From positions 1 to 5,529 of the forward strand of contig USPE01000139.1 in assembly GCA_900556545.1 (NCBI GenBank): a stretch of DNA of 5,529 nt, written 5' to 3'. The notes under the pieces are model-generated. The model was not told the origin of the DNA and did not search any database. It saw only the letters and a program-made list of their open reading frames with translations. Below are positions 1 to 5,294 of the stretch, one piece after another. The DNA is from an uncultured Peptococcaceae bacterium. Its GTDB lineage: Bacteria > Bacillota > Peptococcia > Peptococcales > Peptococcaceae. The translations under genes were made by a program, and so were the position numbers. Positions within the stretch are counted from its first letter, which is position 1. Every line of letters starts with the position of its first letter.

Positions 1-887
1 GTTACTGCTGGTTTTTTGAGGCCGGCCAGAGGCAGAGCCCCTGCCGCTTCTGCAATAATTTTGTGCCGTTCCAGCAGCATCAGCAGTGCTTCCATAATTT
101 CTTCTTCTGTTACCTGAATAATGCCGTCCACATATTGACTGCATACATCAAGGCAATTATTTCCTACTGTGCGCACAGCAACCCCTTCGGCAGCAGTGTG
201 AATATCCTGCAGTGTTACCACTTTTCCGGCATCCAGGGAAGCAGTCATACTAGCTGCACCTACTGGTTCCACCCCAATTACCTGAATGGTAGGCTTGATG
301 GCTTTGGCTGCCAGCGCAATGCCGCTGATCAATCCGCCGCCGCCGACAGGAACCAGAATCTGGTCAATATCGGCCATTTCTTCTAAAATTTCTAAAGCGA
401 TGGTGCCTTGTCCGTACATGACATCGTAATCGTTATAAGGATGCACAAAGGTATAGCCGTGTTCTTCGGCCAATTCTACTGCTTTGGCATAAGCTTCGTC
501 ATAAACATTGCCGTGCAGCACCACATCAGCGCCATAGGATTTGGTAGAATCTACTTTGATCAATGGTGTTACCAGCGGCATAACAATAGTGGATTTGATA
601 CCCATCTTGGAAGCAGCCAATGCTACACCCTGGGCATGGTTTCCGGCGGAAGAAGCAATAATGCCCTTGGCACGTTCTTCTTCAGTCAGATTTGCGACTT
701 TGTTATATGCGCCGCGAATTTTAAAGGAACCTGTTCTCTGCAGGTTTTCTGGCTTAATGTAAATTCGGTTGCCAGTCTCCTTACTGAAAAAATCACTGTA
801 AATCAGTTCTGTTTTCCGCAGCACGCCGTCCAGATTTTTTGCAGCTTTGCGGATATTGTCCAGATGATTTGTTGTTTCCAAGTTCAT
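1..887 (-). CDS. ilvA: Threonine ammonia-lyase (threonine dehydratase), PLP-dependent, 3' end cut by window edge
   Basis: Catalyses deamination of threonine (often also serine) to 2-oxobutyrate and ammonia in the cytoplasm, for isoleucine synthesis or threonine fermentation. Translating the reverse complement gives 295 residues without a stop. K56 in the TGSFKIRGA motif is the expected PLP Schiff-base lysine, SSAGNHAQG (about 79-87) is the substrate/phosphate-side loop, and VGGGGL (181-186) is the glycine-rich loop binding the PLP phosphate. Later AAEGVAV and EAAGAL segments also fit fold-type II threonine dehydratases. The ATG at 887-885 is preceded by an AAGGGAAG-type ribosome binding site about 8 bases upstream. 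Biosynthetic or 'medium' enzymes reach about 400 residues with a C-terminal ACT domain, while catabolic TdcB forms stop near 330; the cut leaves this open, so the symbol could also be tdcB. It is transcribed away from the secreted-protein gene on its right. The family call is very secure; biosynthetic versus catabolic role is not. Confidence 0.95.
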   Translation of the reverse strand, partial: MNLETTNHLDNIRKAAKNLDGVLRKTELIYSDFFSKETGNRIYIKPENLQRTGSFKIRGAYNKVANLTEEERAKGIIASSAGNHAQGVALAASKMGIKSTIVMPLVTPLIKVDSTKSYGADVVLHGNVYDEAYAKAVELAEEHGYTFVHPYNDYDVMYGQGTIALEILEEMADIDQILVPVGGGGLISGIALAAKAIKPTIQVIGVEPVGAASMTASLDAGKVVTLQDIHTAAEGVAVRTVGNNCLDVCSQYVDGIIQVTEEEIMEALLMLLERHKIIAEAAGALPLAGLKKPAV

Positions 888-922
888 TTCACAATCTTCC
901 CTTCGTTGAAAGTAATAGAATC

Positions 923-957
923 ATATAACAGTATGGAGTTTTTCCATGTTGTTATAT
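923..957. repeat. Inverted repeat over the transcription start of the threonine ammonia-lyase gene
   Basis: Arms 923-937 and 943-957 match at 13 of 15 positions around a 5-base centre. The two mismatched positions would be G-U pairs in a plus-strand RNA but A/C mismatches in the lyase leader itself. One arm touches the -10 element and the repeat spans the predicted start site, which is where a repressor operator would sit. A leader hairpin is the alternative reading. Confidence 0.55.
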
Positions 958-985
958 TATAGCATCTGTATAAGGCAAGATACAA
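956..985 (-). promoter_or_regulatory. Candidate extended -10 promoter of the threonine ammonia-lyase gene
   Basis: On the minus strand a perfect TATAAT (961-956) is directly preceded by TGC, which makes an extended -10 element. A weak -35, TTGTAT (985-980), lies 18 bases upstream. Transcription would begin near 949 and leave a leader of about 60 bases, too short for a T-box, before the start codon at 887. Confidence 0.6.
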
Positions 986-1047
986 GCATTGCAGAAAAAA
1001 ACTTATCGGGAAGTATTTCGGTTGTTGGGTGCAATAGGACGATAGTT

Positions 1048-1063
1048 GGGAAAAATTTTTCCC
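1048..1063. repeat. Perfect 16-bp A/T-tract palindrome
   Basis: Bases 1048-1063 read GGGAAAAATTTTTCCC, an exact palindrome; the flanks TTGGG and CCCCAA nearly extend it. It has no loop bases, so it is more likely a protein-binding or bent DNA site than an RNA terminator. It is centred about 55 bases upstream of the predicted start of the neighbouring plus-strand promoter, a typical activator or UP-element distance. Function is unassigned. Confidence 0.4.
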
Positions 1064-1077
1064 CAATTGAAAATAAC

Positions 1078-1104
1078 GGGAACTTTTTTGAAACGGTTTC
1101 GTCT
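1078..1104 (+). promoter_or_regulatory. Candidate ECF-sigma-type promoter of the secreted-protein gene
   Basis: GGGAAC (1078-1083) is separated by 16 bases from CGTCT (1100-1104). This matches the general ECF pattern of a -35 containing AAC and a -10 containing CGTC, as known for Bacillus SigM/SigX/SigW-type promoters. No acceptable TTGACA/TATAAT pair was found in the same spacer. Predicted transcription start is near 1110, about 55 bases before the start codon. An envelope-stress sigma factor would suit an exported product. Assignment rests only on motif match. Confidence 0.45.
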
Positions 1105-1148
1105 GAAGAGTATGCAAAGCACAAATAAAAAAATTAAAATCACTCATG

Positions 1149-1154
1149 AAGGAG
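1149..1154 (+). promoter_or_regulatory. Ribosome binding site fixing the start at 1164
   Basis: AAGGAG ends 9 bases before the ATG at 1164. The earlier in-frame ATG at 1146 abuts this motif and has no binding site of its own, so 1164 is the start. Confidence 0.85.
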
Positions 1155-1163
1155 CGTATTTTT

Positions 1164-2141
1164 ATGAACAACAAAAAATTAATCACAATCGCATTAACAA
1201 CCGCATTTGCTGTAGGTATTACAGCTCCGGTATTTGCAGACACTACTGCAGCAGTTGCAGTACAAAATACAGCGGCTGTTGTAACAGAAGCGCAGCAGGT
1301 TATGGCATTGGCAACAACAGTGGGCGTTGTACAGGAAATCAATGAAGACAGCAAGTCTCCAAGTATTTTAGTAAAAAATGATCAAACAGAAATTGATTTT
1401 TATATCAATATGGATAAAGCCAGCGGCAATGCCACTTGGGTGATTGATGAAAACGGACTGCCTATTGCGTTGAAAGATTTAAAAGGGAAAGAAGTAGTGG
1501 TATCTCACAGTCAGGCGATGACCATGAGTCTGCCGGCAAGATGTAATGCCACAGCAGTGATGGTAAAAGGTGATGTAACTCCTAACTATGCTGTAGTAGA
1601 AGCGGTCAGCAAAAATGCAGATGGCAGTGTTACCTTAACAACCGATAGCGGCAGCCGTTTGGTAACAGTGAATAAAGATGCAAGCATCAGTCCGTACTTG
1701 ACAAAAAATCTGGTGTTTATTGATGGTCTGAAAGCAGGGGATGAAGTGGTACTGTATTATGATATCATGGCGTTAAGCTATCCGGGACAGGCCGGTACAG
1801 ACCGTGTATTGCTGCTGCATCCTGCTGATGCTGCAGTTGACAGCGAGAAAGAAACCGATACAGCTGTAGACGCTGTTCCGCTGTCTGATGCAATGGTAAA
1901 TCTGCGTGATGCCGTTAGTGAATTGGGGCTTTCCATTCAGTGGAACCAGGAAGGCAGCACTGTTATTTTAAATAAAGATAACAGCGCATTTAGCGCAACG
2001 ATTACCATTGGCAGCAGTGACTATGGCATTAATAAAATGCGGGTAAAAGCTGAAAATGCTGCTGAAATTCGTGATGGCCGCACCTATGTGCCGCAGTCAT
2101 TCATCACAGAATTGAAAACTGCGTTGAATGAAAACGCATAA
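1164..2141 (+). CDS. Secreted protein with two OB-like repeats and a copper-amine-oxidase-N-like C-terminal domain
   Basis: A 325-residue exported protein of unknown function. Residues 1-25 form a classical Sec signal peptide: NNKK, a hydrophobic core, and VFA before the predicted cleavage at A25/D26. An Ala/Val/Gln-rich segment follows to about residue 52. Two similar beta-rich units come next, about 54-136 and 141-219, each with a VV-x-E/A strand and ending in EVV...M-x-M/L-S-x-P...V-hydrophobic. An acidic linker (220-238) leads to about 239-325, where LRDAVSELGLSIQW, STVILN, an alternating-strand stretch and DGRTYVPQSFI resemble the PF07833 'copper amine oxidase N-terminal' domain common in Clostridia surface proteins. 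That domain is not itself an oxidase. There is no LPXTG motif, lipobox or transmembrane anchor after the signal, so the protein is probably released or held non-covalently at the wall. It is likely monocistronic, with an ECF-like promoter and its own terminator. Domain assignment is by eye. Confidence 0.85.
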   Translation: MNNKKLITIALTTAFAVGITAPVFADTTAAVAVQNTAAVVTEAQQVMALATTVGVVQEINEDSKSPSILVKNDQTEIDFYINMDKASGNATWVIDENGLPIALKDLKGKEVVVSHSQAMTMSLPARCNATAVMVKGDVTPNYAVVEAVSKNADGSVTLTTDSGSRLVTVNKDASISPYLTKNLVFIDGLKAGDEVVLYYDIMALSYPGQAGTDRVLLLHPADAAVDSEKETDTAVDAVPLSDAMVNLRDAVSELGLSIQWNQEGSTVILNKDNSAFSATITIGSSDYGINKMRVKAENAAEIRDGRTYVPQSFITELKTALNENA

Positions 2142-2165
2142 TGAATGATATTTGTATATGATTAT

Positions 2166-2200
2166 AAAAGCTATTCTAACTTTGTTGGAGTAGCTTTTTT
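2166..2200 (+). terminator. Rho-independent terminator after the secreted-protein gene
   Basis: A stem of 14-15 base pairs (2166/2167-2180 with 2184-2197/2198, two G-U pairs) closes a TTT loop and runs into six T residues ending at 2200. It begins 24 bases after the stop codon and separates this gene from the next unit. Confidence 0.9.
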
Positions 2201-2232
2201 ATTTTCACCGGGGGAAACTTTAAGAAAACTTA

Positions 2233-2261
2233 TTGTGCTGTTCTGGTGAATCTTATATAAT
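2233..2261 (+). promoter_or_regulatory. Candidate sigma-A promoter of the YaiI/YqxD-aldehyde dehydrogenase unit
   Basis: A perfect TATAAT at 2256-2261 lies 17 bases downstream of TTGTGC (2233-2238), a weak -35 matching TTGACA at three positions. It follows the previous terminator and would give a leader of about 58 bases. Confidence 0.6.
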
Positions 2262-2326
2262 AAAACTGAAGACAATGCCGTTTTGCTTAAATCAGCGGGC
2301 GGCAGAGGACTGAAAGGAGCTTAAAC

Positions 2327-2776
2327 GTGCGGATATTGATTGATGCAGATGGATGCCCGGTGGTGGATGAAACCATTCTGTTGGCGCAGGAGTATGGGGT
2401 GGAATGTTTTATTCTTTGCGATACTGCCCATTATTTTAACAAAGATGGCGCTCATACGATGGTGTTTTCTCAGGGAGCGGACAGTGTGGATTTTGCTCTG
2501 GTAAATATGGTGCAGCCCGGCGATATTGTGGTAACGCAGGATTATGGCTTAGCAGCCATGTGTCTGGCGCGCAAAGGAAATCCAATCAATCAGAATGGCA
2601 TGATTTATACCGAACATAACATTGACGGATTATTGGCCAGCCGGCATACTGCGCAGAAAATTCGCAGAAGCGGCGGTAGGACAAAAGGGCCGTCAAAGCG
2701 TATGGCGGCGCAAAATGAGGCATTTATTTGCCAGCTGCGCAAACTGATTTTGGCAGGGCTGGAACAAAATAAATAA
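2327..2776 (+). CDS. yqxD: YaiI/YqxD family protein (DUF188, UPF0178)
   Basis: A 149-residue cytoplasmic protein, the usual length for this widespread family. Family signatures visible are the N-terminal IDADGCPV (5-12), GADSVDFALV (50-59), the GDIVVTQDYGLA segment (65-76), and the basic RRSGGRTKGPSKR stretch (113-125). The conserved acidic residues D6, D8, D55 and D72 fit the PIN-like nuclease fold proposed for DUF188, but no substrate or activity is well established. Translation starts at GTG (2327), supported by AAAGGAG at 2313-2319 with a 7-base gap; no in-frame ATG lies upstream near a binding site. The stop is 44 bases before the aldehyde dehydrogenase start, with no terminator between them, so cotranscription is likely. 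The family call is secure; the role is not. Confidence 0.93.
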   Translation: MRILIDADGCPVVDETILLAQEYGVECFILCDTAHYFNKDGAHTMVFSQGADSVDFALVNMVQPGDIVVTQDYGLAAMCLARKGNPINQNGMIYTEHNIDGLLASRHTAQKIRRSGGRTKGPSKRMAAQNEAFICQLRKLILAGLEQNK

Positions 2777-2820
2777 ACGACATAGCAAATCAAGGGAGCA
2801 GAAAGAGGGGAGAGGCAGCA

Positions 2821-4197
2821 ATGACAATCAAGGAAACCTTAAGAAGACAGCGTGAATTCTTTTTATGCGGATCAACATTAGATGTCGACTGGCGTCTAAA
2901 ACAACTGAGAGCGCTGCGGAAAACAATAAAAAAATATGAAGAAAATCTAATTTGGGCTTTGGAAGAAGATTTGGGTAAATCTGAGTTTGAGGCATATTCT
3001 ACAGAAATTGCCATGGTATATGATGAAATCAATACTGCAATTAAACACTTACCTAAATGGGCAGAAATTCGTCCGGTAGATCGCGGCGGGTTAAACCAGT
3101 ATCCGGGCAGACTGATGTCCTACACAGAACCTTTGGGTTTGGTGCTGATTATTGTGCCATGGAATTATCCTGTGCAGCTGGTATTTTCTCCATTAACAGC
3201 GGCAATTGCAGCGGGAAACTGTGTAGTCATTAAGCCGTCAGAACTGGCGCCAAAAACGCAGGAAGTTGTAAAAACGATTATTGAAGAAACCTTTGAAAGC
3301 CTTTATGTCAGCATTTTTACCGGTGGTGCAGAAGTGGGCCGCGAACTGTTAGAAGAAGATTTTGATCATATCTTCTTTATTGGCAGTCCTCGTGTCGGCA
3401 AAATGATTATGCGGGCGGCAGCAGAGCATTTAACATCAGTAACATTAGAACTGGGCGGAAAAAGCCCTTGCATTGTAGAAGACACTGCCGATTTAAAAGT
3501 GGCAGCCAGACGGATTATCTGGGGCAAATGTCTGAACTGCGGGCAAACCTGTATTGCACCGGACTATGTGCTGGTAGACCGCAAACATAAAGATAAGCTG
3601 ATGCAGTACATGATTCAAAATCTGGAAGAATTTTATCCGGGCGATATTTTTGAAAATCCTGATTATCCACGGATTGTCAATGAAGAACACTTGAATCGTT
3701 TGGTAGGTTATTTGGACGAAGGGCACATTGTGCATGGCGGACGGAGCAACCGTGAAAAATTGAAACTGGAGCCAACTATTTTGGATATGGTAGATCCGGA
3801 AAACAGCATGGTCATGAACGAGGAAATTTTTGGTCCTATACTGCCCATTATTCCATATGATTCCCTGGAAAAAGCAATCTGCTATATTCAGAATCGTCCC
3901 AAACCATTGGCGTTGTATCTTTTTACCCGAGATCCCAATGTGGAAAAAATGGTGATGAATCAGGTTTCTTTCGGCGGCGGCTGTGTGAATGATACCATTC
4001 TGCATGTTTCCGGTGCCGAAATTCCATTCCGCGGAGTAGGGCAAAGCGGTATGGGCGGCGCTTATCATGGCAAAGCAGGATTTGATACCTTCTCCCATCA
4101 AAAAGTGGTGCTGAAACAGTCCAATGAGATTGAGCTGCCGCTGCGTTATGCGCCATACAAGAAAAAACTGAAATGGGTGCGGACATTAATTCGGTAA
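2821..4197 (+). CDS. Aldehyde dehydrogenase, class 3 (ALDH3/YwdH-like)
   Basis: A 458-residue NAD(P)-dependent enzyme oxidising aldehydes to carboxylic acids. Its length matches the ALDH3 class (about 455 residues), shorter than the 480-500 of ALDH1/2. Visible motifs in order: PWNYP (113-117, oxyanion asparagine N115), IKPSE (137-141, cofactor lysine K138), FIGSPRVG (186-193), LELGGKSP (209-216, general base E210), NCGQTCIAPDYV (239-250, catalytic C244) and EEIFGP (334-339, cofactor-ribose glutamate). The C-terminal HQKVVLK and LRYAPYKKK segment is typical of ALDH3, but there is no obvious extra hydrophobic membrane tail like that of fatty-aldehyde dehydrogenases. The start at 2821 is preceded by an AGGGGAG-type site with an 8-base gap. 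All catalytic residues are present, so it should be active. The aldehyde cannot be deduced; medium- or long-chain aliphatic and aromatic aldehydes are usual for the class. It is probably the last gene of the unit begun by the DUF188 gene. Confidence 0.95.
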   Translation: MTIKETLRRQREFFLCGSTLDVDWRLKQLRALRKTIKKYEENLIWALEEDLGKSEFEAYSTEIAMVYDEINTAIKHLPKWAEIRPVDRGGLNQYPGRLMSYTEPLGLVLIIVPWNYPVQLVFSPLTAAIAAGNCVVIKPSELAPKTQEVVKTIIEETFESLYVSIFTGGAEVGRELLEEDFDHIFFIGSPRVGKMIMRAAAEHLTSVTLELGGKSPCIVEDTADLKVAARRIIWGKCLNCGQTCIAPDYVLVDRKHKDKLMQYMIQNLEEFYPGDIFENPDYPRIVNEEHLNRLVGYLDEGHIVHGGRSNREKLKLEPTILDMVDPENSMVMNEEIFGPILPIIPYDSLEKAICYIQNRPKPLALYLFTRDPNVEKMVMNQVSFGGGCVNDTILHVSGAEIPFRGVGQSGMGGAYHGKAGFDTFSHQKVVLKQSNEIELPLRYAPYKKKLKWVRTLIR

Positions 4198-4201
4198 CAG
4201 C

Positions 4202-4316
4202 TTATCCACAAACTTATCCACATTTTTAGCGAGTTATGCACAGATAAAAGTGGATAACTACGGTCATTGACTGTAACTGTGTATAAATGACAAAATTTTT
4301 ATTCACAATATGCACA
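4202..4316. promoter_or_regulatory. Cluster of seven DnaA boxes (possible DnaA titration site or origin)
   Basis: Measured against the DnaA-box consensus TTATNCACA, the sites are: TTATCCACA at 4202-4210 and 4214-4222, TTATGCACA at 4234-4242, TTATTCACA at 4299-4307 and, on the minus strand, TTATACACA at 4286-4278, all exact. Two more have one mismatch: TTATCCACT on the minus strand (4257-4249) and ATATGCACA at 4308-4316. Start-to-start spacings are 12, 20, 15, 29, 21 and 9 bases. The cluster begins 5 bases after the aldehyde dehydrogenase stop and lies outside any supported gene. Such density is characteristic of oriC or of DnaA-box clusters that buffer DnaA (datA, DARS, and the B. subtilis clusters outside oriC). 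No replication gene is adjacent in the window. Confidence 0.85.
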
Positions 4317-4376
4317 GGTTCTGTTCATTGGTGTTGGCAGAAGCCTGATAAGTGCTTTATAAGGAATTATCAGAGA

Positions 4377-4406
4377 GACAGTCGGATTATTTCGGCTGTC
4401 TTTTTT
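4377..4406 (+). terminator. Rho-independent terminator of the YaiI/YqxD-aldehyde dehydrogenase unit
   Basis: Arms 4377-4386 and 4391-4400 form up to 10 pairs (two G-U) around a TTAT loop, followed by six T residues. It lies about 180 bases beyond the dehydrogenase stop, so the transcript would include the DnaA-box cluster as an unusually long 3' tail. Confidence 0.82.
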
Positions 4407-4435
4407 ATATCTTTCAAAGAGTTGATCAGTAGTCA

Positions 4436-4466
4436 GATAAACAGCAGGCGATGTTTGCTGTTTATC
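4436..4466. repeat. Perfect 11-bp inverted repeat without a U tract
   Basis: GATAAACAGCA (4436-4446) and its exact complement TGCTGTTTATC (4456-4466) flank a 9-base centre; G-U pairs could lengthen the RNA stem to 13. The following bases are CAACAAA, so it is not a standard terminator in the plus direction. It could be a protein-binding palindrome or a structured RNA element. Confidence 0.55.
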
Positions 4467-4701
4467 CAACAAATTGCGGATAGCATATTTTTATACATGG
4501 CAGGAAAGCATGGGTTAAAAATATAATAGAAAAAAGCAACGATTTGCAGCGTTTTGTAAAAAAATAAAAAATAATTTACCAGTATGCTAACGATATTATA
4601 GTGAATGAACTGTTGCAATCTCTCTCCCCGAAATTAGTCGAAATAATATGATTTCCTTTTCCTGTAAAAAATGATAGGCTGGAATAGCAGTAAAATTTTT
4701 T
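4467..4701. other. AT-rich non-coding stretch before the prepilin gene
   Basis: No gene with a ribosome binding site or recognisable protein is seen here, and short frames cross the neighbouring terminator or hairpin. Bases 4514-4580 are extremely A/T rich with long A runs. A TATAAT occurs at 4522-4527 and a TATTAT at 4594-4599, but neither has a convincing -35, so the prepilin promoter is not settled. A short repeat, CGAAATTA/CGAAATAA, occurs at 4629 and 4639, exactly ten bases apart. Confidence 0.5.
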
Positions 4702-4706
4702 ATGGC

Positions 4707-4713
4707 AAAGGAG
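4707..4713 (+). promoter_or_regulatory. Ribosome binding site fixing the start at 4723
   Basis: AAAGGAG ends 9 bases before the ATG at 4723. The in-frame ATG at 4702 precedes this motif and lacks one of its own, so the shorter 130-residue product is preferred. Confidence 0.85.
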
Positions 4714-4722
4714 AGACTGTGT

Positions 4723-5115
4723 ATGAAACAAAACAAATTGCAGGCAGTGTTGACAGCCAAACGTCAGAGCGGGCCTGGAAGCCAGGGATTTACCCTGGTG
4801 GAGCTGATTGTGGTGTTGGTGATTATGGGAATTTTGACAGCGGCTATATTACCCATGGTGACTGGTTATGTAGCCACAGCAAAAGAAAAAGTGGAGGAAT
4901 CTAACTTGCATATGGTAGAACAGGCGGCGCGGCTGTACCTAACCCGTTGGGAAATGGAAAACGGCGAAGCGGACAGCACCACCATCACTGCTTCCGAACT
5001 GGTGCAGCAAGGGTATTTATCGCCGCTGGCAGAAGGGGAAGATTACAATATCACCATTACCAGAACAGAGAACAGCTATGATGTAACAGTTACAGCAAGT
5101 ACAGTAAAAAATTGA
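4723..5115 (+). CDS. Type IV pilin-like prepilin (prepilin-type N-terminal methylation domain)
   Basis: A 130-residue prepilin. A 22-residue basic leader (K2, K5, K13, R14) ends in the type III signal Q-G|FTLVELIVVLVIMGIL, so prepilin peptidase would cut after G22 and methylate F23. The invariant glutamate at mature position 5 (E27) is present, followed by a hydrophobic helix to about residue 50 that anchors the subunit in the membrane and packs in the pilus core. The mature part is about 108 residues: an amphipathic helix rich in A, K and E, then a small beta-rich C-terminus with YNITITRTENSYDVTVTA. There is no cysteine pair or other specialised head. Size resembles ComGC-like or minor pseudopilins of Gram-positive pili or competence systems. 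No pilus ATPase, platform protein or peptidase is adjacent, so it appears solitary here and depends on machinery encoded elsewhere. The exact system cannot be named. Confidence 0.88.
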   Translation: MKQNKLQAVLTAKRQSGPGSQGFTLVELIVVLVIMGILTAAILPMVTGYVATAKEKVEESNLHMVEQAARLYLTRWEMENGEADSTTITASELVQQGYLSPLAEGEDYNITITRTENSYDVTVTASTVKN

Positions 5116-5234
5116 TTTTTGGCTGCAATCACCATATTACAATTATTAGCAGACACATGGTATACAGAGCGGCTCAGAGCAGCCTTTTGGTGTAAAAACC
5201 GGAGGACTGTTCTTTTTTTCGTAAGATTTTCCTG

Positions 5235-5262
5235 TTGACATATTGTGCATATTGTATATAAT
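5235..5262 (+). promoter_or_regulatory. Strong sigma-A promoter of the GntR regulator gene
   Basis: A perfect TTGACA (5235-5240) and a perfect TATAAT (5257-5262) are separated by 16 bases. Transcription would start near 5269, giving a leader of about 26 bases with GAGGTG (5283-5288) as the ribosome binding site. Confidence 0.88.
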
Positions 5263-5277
5263 GAATATATACAATAT
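5249..5277. promoter_or_regulatory. Perfect palindromic operator over the -10 element, probable GntR autoregulatory site
   Basis: ATATTGTATATA (5249-5260) is exactly repeated in inverse at 5266-5277 around a 5-base centre. The left arm contains most of the -10 hexamer and the right arm covers the start site, so a bound dimer would block RNA polymerase. GTATA...TATAC arms are the form expected for YtrA-type GntR regulators. An additional CATATTGT half-site copy at 5239-5246 repeats the one at 5248-5255 with a 9-base step. Confidence 0.8.
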
Positions 5278-5294
5278 AACATGAGGTGCACATC

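Noticed and set aside
888..955. T-box or attenuator leader for the threonine ammonia-lyase
   Set aside because: The leader is only about 60 bases and has no antiterminator T-box sequence or terminator stem.
63..962. Plus-strand open frames of 107, 184 and 73 codons on the left
   Set aside because: They lie mostly antisense to the threonine ammonia-lyase, have no ribosome binding sites or family features, and are rich in C, H, F and Q as expected of a frame opposite a real gene.
1088..1101. Catabolite-repression (cre) site at TTGAAACGGTTTCG
   Set aside because: The half-sites are one base out of register with the cre consensus, and the sequence is better explained as the spacer of the ECF-like promoter.
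1146..1163. Upstream ATG adding six residues to the secreted protein
   Set aside because: The ribosome binding site directly follows this ATG and is correctly spaced only for the ATG at 1164; a charged MKERIF extension would also be less typical of a signal peptide.
884..1354. Minus-strand 156-codon open frame
   Set aside because: It is antisense to the signal-peptide region of the secreted protein and crosses the divergent promoters, with no supporting start.
3493..4186. Minus-strand open frames of 202 and 87 codons inside the aldehyde dehydrogenase
   Set aside because: They are shadows of a gene whose catalytic motifs are all intact on the plus strand.
4334..4363. Possible promoter TTGGCA-N18-TATAAG
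   Set aside because: Its transcript would start only a few bases before the terminator at 4377, giving an RNA of under 40 bases, so the match is probably chance.
4287..4526. 79-codon plus-strand open frame after the DnaA boxes
   Set aside because: It has no ribosome binding site, and it runs through a strong terminator and a perfect hairpin.
4702..4722. Upstream ATG adding seven residues to the prepilin
   Set aside because: The AAAGGAG site lies after it and fits the ATG at 4723.
5165..5220. Terminator after the prepilin gene
   Set aside because: CAGAGCGGCT/CAGAGCAGCC is a near tandem repeat giving at most a 4-bp stem before TTTT, and the T run at 5212-5219 lacks a stable stem; a terminator may exist but cannot be supported.
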